From assembly GCA_910586615.1 (NCBI GenBank), contig CAJUJP010000008.1, positions 1 through 64,000 on the forward strand: DNA of 64,000 bases. The letters are read 5' to 3'. Positions 16,531 to 26,898 of the stretch are shown here, one piece after another. Each line of letters begins with the position of its first letter. Positions within the stretch are counted from its first letter, which is position 1. The notes beneath the pieces are model-generated. The model saw only the letters and a list, made by a program, of their open reading frames with translations, was not told the DNA's origin and did no database searches. This stretch comes from an uncultured Lachnospiraceae bacterium. Lineage in GTDB: Bacteria; Bacillota; Clostridia; Lachnospirales; Lachnospiraceae. Both the position numbers and the translations under genes were made by a program.

Positions 16531-18579
16531 ATGGAGATCACGTCGCTGAAGGGGATCGGAGAAAAGACAGCCGGGTTGTTTCGTAAGCTTGAGATCACTA
16601 CGGCTGAGGAACTGGTGTATTATTACCCCAGGGATTATGAATATTTTCAGGCACCGGTGGATCTGCAGGAGGCGGGTACGGAAGAGATTGTGGCGGTTTC
16701 CGGACGGATCCGCGGTAATATCGCCACAAGACAGATCAGAGGGCTGAGCATTACGTCCTTTGAGGTCGATTGTGCGGGAGGCGGGATACTGCATATGACG
16801 TATTTCAATATGCCTTATCTGAAAAAAAGCCTGAAACGGGATACAGTATATATTTTCCGAGGCCTGATACAACAAAAGGGAAAAAGAAATGTGATGGAGC
16901 AGGGGCGGATGTACAAGCCGGAGGAGTACGGTAAAATGGTTGGCCGTATGCTTCCCAGATATTCCACCACAAAGGGTTTGAGCAGTAATGTGATCACGAA
17001 AGCAGTGCGGCAGGCCATCGATGTGTTTTCTTTTCCAAAAGATTATCTTCCGGTACAAATCAGGGAGAAAGAAGGGCTCTATGATCTGGAACATGCGGTG
17101 CGGCAGATGCATTTTCCGGACAGCCGGGAGTCCCTTGTCAGGGCCAGAGAACGGCTTGTTTTTGATGAGTTTCTGCTTTTTATCCTGATGGTACGCAGAA
17201 TGCGGGAGGACAATGAGAAGACAGAGAACAGGCATCCGATGATTGAGGTGGCGGATACCGGACGGCTGGTGGAGGCGCTTCCTTATAGATTGACGGGGGC
17301 ACAGCAGAAGGTCTGGGAGGAGATTCGCAGAGACTTGACTTCGGATCATACCATGAACCGGCTGATTCAGGGAGATGTTGGTTCCGGAAAGACGATTCTT
17401 GCTTTTCTGGCGCTTTTGATGTGTGCGGCAAACGGCTGTCAGGGAGCAATGATGGCGCCCACGGAAGTACTGGCGGCGCAGCATTATGAATCGTTGTTAC
17501 AGTTAAAACAGCAGTATCATCTGCCCCTGAAGCCTGTGCTTTTGACCGGTTCCACTTCCGCAAAAGAAAGAAAAGTGATTTATGCACAGATAGAAAGCGG
17601 TGAAGCCAACGTGATTCTCGGAACACATGCACTGATCCAGGAGAAGGTATCCTATCATGACCTTGCGCTTGTGATCACTGACGAGCAGCATCGTTTCGGT
17701 GTAAAACAGAGAGAGAATCTGGCAAAAAAGGGAGAAGATGTGCATGTTCTCGTCATGAGCGCCACGCCCATTCCCAGAACACTGGCTATTATCCTCTACG
17801 GCGATCTCCATATATCGGTGCTGGACGAACTGCCGGCGAACAGACTTCCCATCAAAAATTGTGTGGTGAATACTTCCTACCGTGAAACCGCCTATCGCTT
17901 TATCGAGAAAGAAGTGGCCGCCGGACGGCAGGTTTATGTGATCTGTCCCATGGTGGAGGAGAGTGAGACCCAGGAACTGGAAAATGTGGTCTCATACACA
18001 GCCAGACTGAAAGGCACACTGGCTCCGTCCATTCAGATCGCATCTCTTCACGGCAAGATGAAAGCGGCGGAAAAGAACAGAATCATGGAAGCCTTTGCTG
18101 CCCGGCAGATTGATGTGCTTGTGTCAACTACCGTTATTGAAGTGGGGATCAATGTGCCCAATGCTACGGTGATGATGGTGGAAAATGCGGAACGTTTCGG
18201 ACTGGCACAGCTTCATCAGCTCCGGGGACGCGTAGGGCGGGGAGACGCCCAGTCATACTGCATTTTTATGAGTGGATCACCGAAGCCGGAGACGATGGCG
18301 AGATTGAAAATCCTCAATGACTCCAATGACGGATTTTATATTGCTTCCCAGGATCTGAAGCTGAGAGGGCCCGGAGATCTGTTCGGAATCAGACAGAGCG
18401 GAGATCTCAGGTTCCGGTTGGGGGATATTTATCAGGATGCCGGTATTTTACAGCGTGCCAGTGAATGGGCCGACAGGATCATGGACGAGGACAGCTCACT
18501 TGCCGGAGAACAGTTCGCACCTTTGCGTGAATATTTCGAGCGTGCGGCAATAAATGAGGTTGACTTTAGGACTATCTGA
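16531..18579 (+). CDS. recG: ATP-dependent DNA helicase RecG
   Basis: RecG reverses stalled forks and processes branched DNA. The 682-residue product has an N-terminal wedge/OB domain (about 1-230). Helicase motifs follow: Walker A GDVGSGKT, motif II DEQH (ITDEQHRFGVKQR), motif III SATPIPRT, and motif VI QLRGRVGRG. The C-terminal GPGDLFGIRQSG is the usual RecG ending. The start is ATG 16531 after GGGGAAGGA; an in-frame TTG at 16510 precedes that site. Its position after yloU-yloV matches other Firmicutes. Confidence 0.96.
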   Translation: MEITSLKGIGEKTAGLFRKLEITTAEELVYYYPRDYEYFQAPVDLQEAGTEEIVAVSGRIRGNIATRQIRGLSITSFEVDCAGGGILHMTYFNMPYLKKSLKRDTVYIFRGLIQQKGKRNVMEQGRMYKPEEYGKMVGRMLPRYSTTKGLSSNVITKAVRQAIDVFSFPKDYLPVQIREKEGLYDLEHAVRQMHFPDSRESLVRARERLVFDEFLLFILMVRRMREDNEKTENRHPMIEVADTGRLVEALPYRLTGAQQKVWEEIRRDLTSDHTMNRLIQGDVGSGKTILAFLALLMCAANGCQGAMMAPTEVLAAQHYESLLQLKQQYHLPLKPVLLTGSTSAKERKVIYAQIESGEANVILGTHALIQEKVSYHDLALVITDEQHRFGVKQRENLAKKGEDVHVLVMSATPIPRTLAIILYGDLHISVLDELPANRLPIKNCVVNTSYRETAYRFIEKEVAAGRQVYVICPMVEESETQELENVVSYTARLKGTLAPSIQIASLHGKMKAAEKNRIMEAFAARQIDVLVSTTVIEVGINVPNATVMMVENAERFGLAQLHQLRGRVGRGDAQSYCIFMSGSPKPETMARLKILNDSNDGFYIASQDLKLRGPGDLFGIRQSGDLRFRLGDIYQDAGILQRASEWADRIMDEDSSLAGEQFAPLREYFERAAINEVDFRTI

Positions 18580-18629
18580 AAGTAATATGATTAAGTAAGT
18601 ATTTTTGATGATGGAGAAGCAGGACTGAG

Positions 18630-19496
18630 ATGAATAAAAAGACAGCAATCGTTACAGACAGCAACAGCGGTATCACACAGGCGCAGGCGAAGGAACTGGG
18701 AATTTATGTTCTTCCCATGCCATTTATGATCAATGATGAGACATTTTATGAAGATATCACACTCACCCAGGCGGAATTTTATACCCGGCTGGCGGAGGGC
18801 GCTGATGTAATCACCAGCCAGCCTACACCGGATTCGGTCATGAAGCTCTGGGACGAACTGTTAGAAGAATATGATCAGATCGTTCATATTCCCATGTCAA
18901 GCGGCTTAAGCGGTTCCTGTCAGAGTGCCATGATGCTTGCCGAAGACTATGACGGGAAAGTAGCGGTAGTCAATAACCAGAGAATCTCCGTTACCCAGCG
19001 GCAGTCCGCACTGGATGCGCTGGCACTGGCTGAAAGAGGCATGGATGCCGGACAGATCAAAGAATTTCTGGAAGAGGATAAATTCAATTCCAGTATCTAT
19101 ATTATGCTGGATACACTGTATTATCTGAAAAAAGGCGGCAGAATCACGCCGGCGGCCGCAGCACTTGGCACGATCCTTCGACTTAAGCCGGTGCTTCAGA
19201 TTCAGGGAGACAAGCTGGATGCCTTTGCCAAGGCGCGCACCATATCCCAGGGCAAATCCATTATGATCAATGCCATCCGCAGCGATATGGAGAAGCGGTT
19301 CGGTGGTGTGAATGCGGATAATATCTGGCTTCAGATCGCATACACGTATGACCTTGAGGCGGCACAGCAGTTGAAGGAAGAGGTACAGGAACAGTTTCCG
19401 GGATTTGAGATACACATGGATCCGTTATCCCTGAGTGTGGCATGTCATATCGGCCCCGGTGCGCTGGCGGTTGCATGTTGTAAGAAGATACAGTGA
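18630..19496 (+). CDS. DegV family fatty-acid-binding protein (FakB-like)
   Basis: DegV proteins bind a single fatty acid and present it to FakA for phosphorylation. The 288-residue product has the family start (TAIVTDSNSGITQAQAKELGIYVLPMPFMIND), the SSGLSGSCQSAMM ligand-head motif, the YYLKKGGRITPAAA segment, and the end HIGPGALAV. The ribosome binding site is GGAGAAGCAGG. It lies directly after recG and 2.5 kb from fakA, so a role as acyl donor to that kinase is reasonable but inferred. Confidence 0.9.
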   Translation: MNKKTAIVTDSNSGITQAQAKELGIYVLPMPFMINDETFYEDITLTQAEFYTRLAEGADVITSQPTPDSVMKLWDELLEEYDQIVHIPMSSGLSGSCQSAMMLAEDYDGKVAVVNNQRISVTQRQSALDALALAERGMDAGQIKEFLEEDKFNSSIYIMLDTLYYLKKGGRITPAAAALGTILRLKPVLQIQGDKLDAFAKARTISQGKSIMINAIRSDMEKRFGGVNADNIWLQIAYTYDLEAAQQLKEEVQEQFPGFEIHMDPLSLSVACHIGPGALAVACCKKIQ

Positions 19497-19631
19497 AGCT
19501 GATGACGGCGGTTGCGGCTCCTGGTGTATGGGCCGAATACCTGATTATATTTCGTCCGAATTACCCGATCTCAATACAGTCAGAAACAGAGCTTTTATGC
19601 ATTTGGAAATAACCTAGTTGCCCTGAGACAT

Positions 19632-19667
19632 CGAAGTGTGATCTCTTAGTGCAACTTCGTTTTCTTT
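19632..19667 (+). terminator. Possible terminator after degV
   Basis: CGAAGT at 19632-19637 pairs with ACTTCG at 19654-19659, followed by TTTTCTTTT. The stem is short. Confidence 0.45.
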
Positions 19668-19777
19668 TGGTGGATTACTGATGCCGTCAGCAAGACACAT
19701 TGGTTGAAAATCATATATTTTGAAGCCTTCTATTGAAACAGCATCACAGGCAGCCTGTGATACGAATGAGGATTATT

Positions 19778-21205
19778 ATGACACAATACACATCCAAAAA
19801 TGATGAAAGAGAACTCGCCCTGCAGAAAGAATATATGCGCAGGGCGGCTTCCTGTGTGGAGGAACTGGCGCAGGAACTGGGACGCAGACCGCTATGCTGT
19901 GTGACGACCTTCGGGTGCCAGATGAATGCGAGAGATTCCGAGAAACTGTCAGGCATTCTCACGCAAATCGGCTATGAGACCACAGAGCAGGAAGAGGAGG
20001 CGGATTTCGTCATTTATAACACCTGCACCGTGCGGGATAACGCAAATCAGAGAGTTTACGGCCGGCTAGGATTTTTAAACAGCTTAAAACGAAAAAAACC
20101 TCATATGAAGATAGCGCTGTGCGGCTGCATGATGCAGGAAAATACCGTAATCGAGAAAATCAGGAAAAGCTACCGGTTTGTGGATCTCATATTCGGAACC
20201 CACAATCTTTTTAAATTTGCCCAGCTTCTGGTAACGATGTTTGAAAATCATGAGATGATCGTTGACATCTGGGATGAGACCGACCAGATTGTGGAAGAAT
20301 TGCCGGTTAACCGTAAATATCCTTACAAATCCGGTATCAATATCATGTTTGGCTGCAACAATTTCTGCAGTTACTGTATCGTCCCCTATGTAAGAGGACG
20401 GGAAAGAAGCAGGGATCCTAAAGAGATCCTGCAGGAGATTGAACATCTTGTGGCGGACGGTGTTGTGGAAGTCATGCTGCTTGGACAAAACGTGAATTCA
20501 TACGGTAAAAATCTGGACGAGCCCATAACTTTTGCACAGCTTCTGCAGGAAGTGGAACAGATCGAAGGGTTAAAGCGCATCCGGTTTATGACTTCCCATC
20601 CGAAGGATCTGTCCGATGAACTGATTGATGTGATGAAGCATTCCGACAAAATATGCCGTCATCTGCATCTTCCGGTGCAGGCGGGCTCTGACCGGATCCT
20701 GCAGGCCATGAACAGAAATTATACGAAGGCACAGTATCTGGCGCTGGTGGATAAAATCAGAACCGCCATGCCCGATATTGCAATTACAACGGATCTGATC
20801 GTAGGCTTTCCGGGAGAGACACTGGAAGATGTGGAAGAGACAATCGACGTGGTGCGCCGTGTGAAGTATGACAATGCTTTTACATTCATTTATTCGAAAC
20901 GGACGGGAACGCCTGCGGCGGCGATGGAAAACCAGGTGCCGGAAGAAATTGTAAAAACGGGATTTGACCGGCTTTTGAAAGTGGTGCAGGATACGGCCAG
21001 AGAGAGGGCCGCGCTTTTACAGGGACAGACATTGGAAGCGTTGATCGAAGAAGTGAATGAACAGGACGCCTCTTTGATGACAGGCCGCCTGTCCAACAAT
21101 ATGCTGGTTCATTTTCCGGCCGGAAATACAAAGATCGGTCAATTAGTCCGGGTATCTCTTGATACCTGTCATGGATTTTATTATACCGGCCATGTAGTCG
21201 AATGA
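19778..21205 (+). CDS. miaB: tRNA-2-methylthio-N6-dimethylallyladenosine synthase MiaB
   Basis: MiaB adds the methylthio group to i6A37 of tRNAs reading UNN codons. The 475-residue protein has the N-terminal UPF0004 domain with the three cysteines of the auxiliary Fe-S cluster (FGCQMN, YNTCTVRDNA, ALCGCM). The radical SAM motif CNNFCSYC follows in the CSYCIVPYVRGRERSR block, and a C-terminal TRAM domain is present. ATG 19778 follows TGAGGA by 5 bases; upstream in-frame ATGs at 19733 and 19766 are alternatives. miaA, which makes its substrate, lies downstream past mutSL. Confidence 0.95.
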   Translation: MTQYTSKNDERELALQKEYMRRAASCVEELAQELGRRPLCCVTTFGCQMNARDSEKLSGILTQIGYETTEQEEEADFVIYNTCTVRDNANQRVYGRLGFLNSLKRKKPHMKIALCGCMMQENTVIEKIRKSYRFVDLIFGTHNLFKFAQLLVTMFENHEMIVDIWDETDQIVEELPVNRKYPYKSGINIMFGCNNFCSYCIVPYVRGRERSRDPKEILQEIEHLVADGVVEVMLLGQNVNSYGKNLDEPITFAQLLQEVEQIEGLKRIRFMTSHPKDLSDELIDVMKHSDKICRHLHLPVQAGSDRILQAMNRNYTKAQYLALVDKIRTAMPDIAITTDLIVGFPGETLEDVEETIDVVRRVKYDNAFTFIYSKRTGTPAAAMENQVPEEIVKTGFDRLLKVVQDTARERAALLQGQTLEALIEEVNEQDASLMTGRLSNNMLVHFPAGNTKIGQLVRVSLDTCHGFYYTGHVVE

Positions 21206-21236
21206 TTTATATAATACAGAAAGATGGTTAAGATAA

Positions 21237-23885
21237 ATGGCAGAACTTACTCCAATGATGCAACAGTATCTGGAAACGAAAAAGGACTATCAGGACTGCA
21301 TTCTCCTGTATCGTCTGGGTGATTTTTATGAAATGTTTTATGAGGATGCACTGACAGCTTCAAAAGAACTGGAAATAACGCTGACCGGCAAAAGCTGTGG
21401 ACAGGAAGAACGGGCGCCCATGTGCGGCGTTCCCCATCACGCACTGGAAGGCTATTTGAGTAAACTGGTGTCAAAAGGCTATAAGGTGGCCATCTGTGAA
21501 CAGATGGAAGATCCAAAGCTTGCCAAAGGGATCGTCAAGCGTGAAGTAGTCCGCATTGTGACACCAGGCACCAATCTGAATATGCAGACACTGGAAGAGA
21601 GCCGCAATAACTACCTCATGTGTATCGTTTATTTTCCCGGTAAAACAGGGATTTCCGTGGCGGATGTCACCACCGGCGATTATTATCTGACTGAAGTGGA
21701 GGATATTCGTAAACTGCAGGATGAGATCAATAAATATATGCCTTCCGAGATCATCTGTAACGAACAGTATCTGGTCAGCGGTTATGAGATCGAAGATTTG
21801 AAGAACCGTCTCGGCATTACGGTCTACTCCCTGGCTTCCCATTATTTTGACGAAGATAACTGTCGTAAGTGTTTGATGAAACATTTTCAGGTAAATACAC
21901 TGTCCGGGCTGGGGGTGGAGGATTTCCCGACGGGTGTGATTGCCGCCGGTGCACTTCTGCAGTATCTTTATGAGACGCAGAAGACCTCACTGATGCATTT
22001 TACCCATCTCTATCCTTATCTGACAAGTAAATATATGCTCCTTGACAGTTCCACAAGGCGGAATCTGGAACTGACGGAAACTCTTCGGGAAAAGCATAAG
22101 ACAGGTTCCCTTCTGGGTGTGCTGGACAAGACAAAAACAGCCATGGGAGGCCGGCTTCTGCGCAAATATATCGAACAGCCGCTGATCGATAAAACAAAGA
22201 TGGAAAAACGTCTGGATGCTGTGGAAACACTGTGTAAAAAGAGTGTTGACAGAGACGAACTGCGGGAATATCTGAACACGATTTATGATCTGGAACGTCT
22301 GCTCAGCAAGGTCAGTTATAAAACGGCCAATCCAAGGGATCTGATCGCCTTCCGCAATTCCCTTGCCATGCTTCCGTCCATCAAGACTGTGCTGGGGGAT
22401 CTGGACTGTACGCTTTTGAATGAGATCAATGAGCATATGGATGCGCTGGAAGATATTTTTCACCTGATTGATGATTCTATCACCGAGGAGCCGCCTATAT
22501 CCATCCGGGACGGCGGCATCATCAAAGAAGGCTTCAGTGAGACCATTGATTCCCTCAGAAGCGCCAAGACGGACGGAAAAAACTGGCTTGCCGCACTGGA
22601 AGAGCAGGATCGGGAGCGCACCGGAATCAAAAATCTGCGCATCAAATATAACAAAGTTTTCGGGTACTATTTCGAGGTGACCAATTCCTATAAGAATCTG
22701 GTGCCGGAAGATTACATACGCAAACAGACTCTGGCCAACGCAGAGCGGTATACCACACCGAGATTAAAGGAACTGGAAGATTCCATTCTGAATGCGGAAG
22801 ATAAGCTGTCCTCACTGGAATATGATCTGTTCTGTGAGATCCGGGATGCTATCGTGGCTGAGATGGAGCGGATCCAGCGTACAGCCAGAGCCGTCGCAAG
22901 ACTGGATGTATTTACATCTCTTTCCTATGTGGCGGAGCGCAATCAGTATGTCCGCCCGTCCCTCAACGAAAAGGGGATCATTGACATCAAAGGAGGGCGG
23001 CATCCGGTGGTGGAACAGATGACGGGAAACGACATGTTTATTGCCAACGATACTTATCTGGACAACCAGAAGCACTGTATTGCAGTGATTACAGGACCTA
23101 ACATGGCCGGGAAGTCTACTTACATGCGACAGACGGCGTTAATCGTCCTGATGGCGCAGATCGGCTCCTATGTCCCGGCAAAAAAGGCCAATGTAGGGAT
23201 TGTAGACCGTATTTTCACCCGCGTGGGCGCGTCGGATGATTTGTCCAGCGGGCAGTCCACCTTCATGGTAGAGATGAATGAAGTGGCAAATATTCTGCGA
23301 AACGCCACGGTTAACAGTCTGCTGATTCTGGATGAGATCGGCAGAGGTACATCTACTTTTGACGGCCTGAGCATTGCATGGGCGGTGATCGAGCATATCA
23401 GCAACCGCAAGATTCTGGGTGCAAAGACACTTTTTGCCACCCATTATCATGAACTGACGGAACTGGAAGACAAGATGGACAACGTCAATAATTACTGTAT
23501 CGCTGTTAAGGAAAAGGGCGATGATATTGTATTTTTGCGTAAGATTGTCAGGGGCGGGGCGGATAAAAGCTACGGCATACAGGTGGCAAAGCTGGCAGGT
23601 GTGCCCGATATGGTCATAGACCGGGCCAAGGAGATCGTGGAACAGCTCAGTGACAACGATATTATCGAAAAGGTGCAGAATATAGAGATCAATATCAAGA
23701 ATGAGAAACACAAACCGGTCAAATATGATGAGGTGGATCTGGAACAGATGTCCCTTTTTGATACAGTCAAGGATGAAGATGTCATCAATGAACTTCTGGA
23801 AGTAGATGTAGGGAATCTGACGCCTGTGGATGCGCTGAATACCCTGTACAGACTGCAGAATAAGTTAAAGAACCGCTGGAAATAA
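21237..23885 (+). CDS. mutS: DNA mismatch repair protein MutS
   Basis: MutS recognises mismatches and small loops. The 882-residue product has the N-terminal mismatch-binding domain with the intercalating Phe and Glu in GDFYEMFYEDA. Connector, lever and clamp domains follow, then the ABC-type ATPase with Walker A GPNMAGKST, LDEIGRGTST as Walker B, and ATHYHELTEL. Length is normal for MutS1. It lies 31 bases after miaB and 59 bases before mutL, all on the same strand, consistent with a repair operon. Confidence 0.97.
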   Translation: MAELTPMMQQYLETKKDYQDCILLYRLGDFYEMFYEDALTASKELEITLTGKSCGQEERAPMCGVPHHALEGYLSKLVSKGYKVAICEQMEDPKLAKGIVKREVVRIVTPGTNLNMQTLEESRNNYLMCIVYFPGKTGISVADVTTGDYYLTEVEDIRKLQDEINKYMPSEIICNEQYLVSGYEIEDLKNRLGITVYSLASHYFDEDNCRKCLMKHFQVNTLSGLGVEDFPTGVIAAGALLQYLYETQKTSLMHFTHLYPYLTSKYMLLDSSTRRNLELTETLREKHKTGSLLGVLDKTKTAMGGRLLRKYIEQPLIDKTKMEKRLDAVETLCKKSVDRDELREYLNTIYDLERLLSKVSYKTANPRDLIAFRNSLAMLPSIKTVLGDLDCTLLNEINEHMDALEDIFHLIDDSITEEPPISIRDGGIIKEGFSETIDSLRSAKTDGKNWLAALEEQDRERTGIKNLRIKYNKVFGYYFEVTNSYKNLVPEDYIRKQTLANAERYTTPRLKELEDSILNAEDKLSSLEYDLFCEIRDAIVAEMERIQRTARAVARLDVFTSLSYVAERNQYVRPSLNEKGIIDIKGGRHPVVEQMTGNDMFIANDTYLDNQKHCIAVITGPNMAGKSTYMRQTALIVLMAQIGSYVPAKKANVGIVDRIFTRVGASDDLSSGQSTFMVEMNEVANILRNATVNSLLILDEIGRGTSTFDGLSIAWAVIEHISNRKILGAKTLFATHYHELTELEDKMDNVNNYCIAVKEKGDDIVFLRKIVRGGADKSYGIQVAKLAGVPDMVIDRAKEIVEQLSDNDIIEKVQNIEINIKNEKHKPVKYDEVDLEQMSLFDTVKDEDVINELLEVDVGNLTPVDALNTLYRLQNKLKNRWK

Positions 23886-23944
23886 CAAAATATGCACGTA
23901 CAAAGCGCTGCATTGATTATACAAGTGTAGGAGATTAGATTTTT

Positions 23945-25894
23945 ATGGCGGCCATAAACATATTAGATCATCAGACAATCGACAAGATCGCTGCCGGTGA
24001 GGTGGTGGAACGACCCTCCAGCGTAGTAAAAGAACTGGTGGAAAACGCTATTGATGCGGGGGCGGGCGCCGTTACCGTGGAGATCAAAGACGGCGGCACT
24101 TCTCTGATCCGCGTTACCGACAACGGCGGCGGTATTGAGAAATCCCAGGTGCGTAACGCATTTTTACGCCATGCAACAAGCAAGATCACATCTGCTGATG
24201 ACTTGACCAGATTGGTCAGTCTTGGCTTCCGAGGGGAAGCGCTGGCCAGCATTTCGGCAGTTTCCATGGTGGAACTGATCTCCAAGACAAAGGATGATCT
24301 GACCGGAATCCGCTATGTAATCGAAGGCGGCACAGAGACGGGCTTGGAGGAGATCGGAGCGCCGGAAGGAACTACTGTGATTGTGCGCAGTCTCTTTTAT
24401 AATACGCCGCCCCGGAAGAAGTTTTTGAAACAGCCTCAGACGGAAGGGGCCTATGTGGCGGATCTGATGGAGCATCTGGCCATGTCCAACCCGCGGGTAT
24501 CCTTTAAATTTATCTCAAACGGCCAGACCAGATTTTATACCACCGGAAATGATGACCTTGCAGAGATCATTTACCGCATTTACGGCAGGGATATTTCTGC
24601 AGAACTTTTTCCTTTTCAGTGGGAGGCGGAGGGTGTGTCTGTCACGGGACTTTTGGGGAAACCATTGATCAACCGTGCCAACCGCAACTATGAGATTTTC
24701 TATATCAATGGAAGATATATCAAGAGCACGCTGATCAGCAAGGCTGTGGAGGAAGGATACCGGGAATATCTGATGCAGCACAAATTTCCTTTTTGCGTGC
24801 TTCATTTTCAGATTGACACAAAACGGATCGATGTGAACGTACATCCCACCAAGATGGAAGTGCGGATTGCTGGTGAGCCTGTTTTTTATCAGGCCGTAAA
24901 GGATGCGGTACATGATGCACTGCATAACATCGAAATGATTCCAGAAATCAGCCTGACGGAGAATCAGGGTAGAAAACCGGCTCCAAAAGCGCCGCAGGAA
25001 TCGATGCCGGAACCTTTTGAGAAACGGCGGATCGCCAATACGTCCGGCGGTTCTAAAGGCGGTTTTAAAAAGTCGGAATCGATTGCCAGAATCTATGAAA
25101 AAAACCGGCCGGTCACTATGGTTACGTCAGAATGTCTGCGTGAACCCGTGTCCTATCAGGCATCCACGATTTCTTCCGACAGGAATACGAAAACGGTTAA
25201 TACCGCACCGGCTGTTTCCGGTGATGCCGCTTCCGCCGGCGTCACTGCGCAGAAAACAGAAGCTCCTGTGCAGATGGAACTTTTCGGGGACAGAATGTTA
25301 TCGGAACAGGCACGACCCCGTTATGAGATCATCGGACAGTTATTTGACACCTACTGGCTTGTCTCTTATGAGGATAAGCTGTTGATCATAGACCAGCATG
25401 CCGCCCATGAAAAGGTGAAATATGAGCGGCTGATGAAACGGTTCCGGGAACATGATATCCTGTCCCAGACCATAAATCCCCCCATAATCGTGACCCTCAG
25501 CGGAAGAGAACGTGCCTGCTATTTAAAACATGCTGAAGATTTTCGGGCTCTGGGTTTTACCATCGAAGAATTCGGGGGCAGTGAATACGCTGTCCGGGGT
25601 GTGCCGATGGATCTGTACGCCTATGAAGAGAAGGAATTTTTCATGGAAATACTGGATGAACTGGCGGAGGAGACACTGTCCGGCACTCCGGAAAGCATTC
25701 GCGGCCGTATCGCAGGTATGGCCTGCAAAGCCGCTGTCAAAGGTAACATGCGGTTGTCAGGAGAGGAGGCGGATGGACTGATCGACGAGCTTCTTACGCT
25801 GGACAATCCTTATCACTGTCCTCATGGCCGTCCCACTGTCATTTCCATGACCAAATATGAACTGGAAAAGAAATTTAAGAGGATCGTAACCTGA
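23945..25894 (+). CDS. mutL: DNA mismatch repair protein MutL
   Basis: MutL couples mismatch recognition by MutS to strand incision. The 649-residue product has the GHKL ATPase domain (ENAIDAGA, DNGGGI, GFRGEALASI), a variable linker of about 110 residues, and a C-terminal dimerisation domain. That domain carries the endonuclease motif DQHA-x2-E-x4-E in IIDQHAAHEKVKYERL and the late CPHGRP zinc-site motif. It should therefore nick DNA itself, as expected where no MutH exists. Its TGA overlaps the miaA ATG by one base (TGATG), indicating translational coupling. Confidence 0.97.
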   Translation: MAAINILDHQTIDKIAAGEVVERPSSVVKELVENAIDAGAGAVTVEIKDGGTSLIRVTDNGGGIEKSQVRNAFLRHATSKITSADDLTRLVSLGFRGEALASISAVSMVELISKTKDDLTGIRYVIEGGTETGLEEIGAPEGTTVIVRSLFYNTPPRKKFLKQPQTEGAYVADLMEHLAMSNPRVSFKFISNGQTRFYTTGNDDLAEIIYRIYGRDISAELFPFQWEAEGVSVTGLLGKPLINRANRNYEIFYINGRYIKSTLISKAVEEGYREYLMQHKFPFCVLHFQIDTKRIDVNVHPTKMEVRIAGEPVFYQAVKDAVHDALHNIEMIPEISLTENQGRKPAPKAPQESMPEPFEKRRIANTSGGSKGGFKKSESIARIYEKNRPVTMVTSECLREPVSYQASTISSDRNTKTVNTAPAVSGDAASAGVTAQKTEAPVQMELFGDRMLSEQARPRYEIIGQLFDTYWLVSYEDKLLIIDQHAAHEKVKYERLMKRFREHDILSQTINPPIIVTLSGRERACYLKHAEDFRALGFTIEEFGGSEYAVRGVPMDLYAYEEKEFFMEILDELAEETLSGTPESIRGRIAGMACKAAVKGNMRLSGEEADGLIDELLTLDNPYHCPHGRPTVISMTKYELEKKFKRIVT

Positions 25895-26853
25895 TGAATG
25901 AGAGAAAGAAACCACCCCTGGTCATTTTGACCGGACCGACGGCGGTAGGGAAATCCGCGCTGTCCATTGCACTGGCAAAAAAGATCGGCGGCGAGATCAT
26001 TTCCGCCGACTCCATGCAGGTATACCGTCATATGGACATCGGTTCCGCCAAGATTATGCCGGAAGAGACGGGCGGCATTCCACATCATCTGATCGATGTA
26101 TTGGAGCCGGCAGAAGAGTTTAATGTGGTACTGTTCCAACAGATGGCCAGGCAGGCCATGAAGGAAATCCATGACAGAGGGCATATCCCTGTGGTGGTGG
26201 GAGGAACCGGTTTTTATATACAGGCCCTTTTATATGATATTGATTTTACGGAAAATGACGAGGACACGGCTTTGCGGAAACGCCTGGAAGAAACAGCAAA
26301 AACGCAAGGCTGCGATGTGCTGTATGAACGTTTGCGGCAGATTGACCCGGAATCCTGCGGGAGTATTCATCCCAATAATGTGAAGCGTGTGATCCGGGCC
26401 ATTGAATTTTATGAAAAGACAGGCCGGAAGATATCCGAGCATAACAAAGAGCAGCGCGGCAACAGTTCTCCTTATGCGTTTGCCTATTTTGTGCTAAATG
26501 ATGAACGGGATAAACTTTACCGGAAAATCGAAGAGCGTGTGGATCACATGATGGACAACGGACTTTTGGAGGAGGTGGCCGGTCTTGCCAGAGCGGGATG
26601 CAGAAGAGACATGGTATCCATGCAGGGGCTTGGCTACAAGGAACTGCTGGATCATCTGGAAGGCAGAATATCTCTGGAAGAAGCGGTATACCTGATCAAG
26701 CGGGACACAAGACATTTTGCGAAGCGCCAGCTGACCTGGTTTCGCAGAGAGCGGGACGTAATATGGATCGACAAGCCGGTTTTTGCATACGATGACGACC
26801 GGATTCTGGAACATATGACGGCAGTACTGCGGAGCAGGAATGTGATCACTTAA
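25894..26853 (+). CDS. miaA: tRNA dimethylallyltransferase MiaA
   Basis: MiaA transfers a dimethylallyl group to A37 of tRNAs reading UNN codons, the substrate later modified by MiaB. The 319-residue product has the P-loop GPTAVGKSALS, the SADSMQVYRHMDIGSAK segment, the PHHLID motif, GGTGFYIQALL, and the RRDTRHFAKRQLTWFR-like tail (here KRDTRHFAKRQLTWFRRE). It overlaps mutL by one base. The mutS-mutL-miaA order is shared by many Clostridia. Confidence 0.97.
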   Translation: MNERKKPPLVILTGPTAVGKSALSIALAKKIGGEIISADSMQVYRHMDIGSAKIMPEETGGIPHHLIDVLEPAEEFNVVLFQQMARQAMKEIHDRGHIPVVVGGTGFYIQALLYDIDFTENDEDTALRKRLEETAKTQGCDVLYERLRQIDPESCGSIHPNNVKRVIRAIEFYEKTGRKISEHNKEQRGNSSPYAFAYFVLNDERDKLYRKIEERVDHMMDNGLLEEVAGLARAGCRRDMVSMQGLGYKELLDHLEGRISLEEAVYLIKRDTRHFAKRQLTWFRRERDVIWIDKPVFAYDDDRILEHMTAVLRSRNVIT

Positions 26854-26898
26854 GAGAGTAACAGCGTACAGACACAGCGGAAAGGAATCAATATAATT

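Noticed and set aside
16183..17484. Minus-strand protein of 433 residues over the repeat and recG start
   Set aside because: It lies antisense to recG, is Pro/Arg/Ser-rich like a shadow frame, and begins inside a strongly supported gene.
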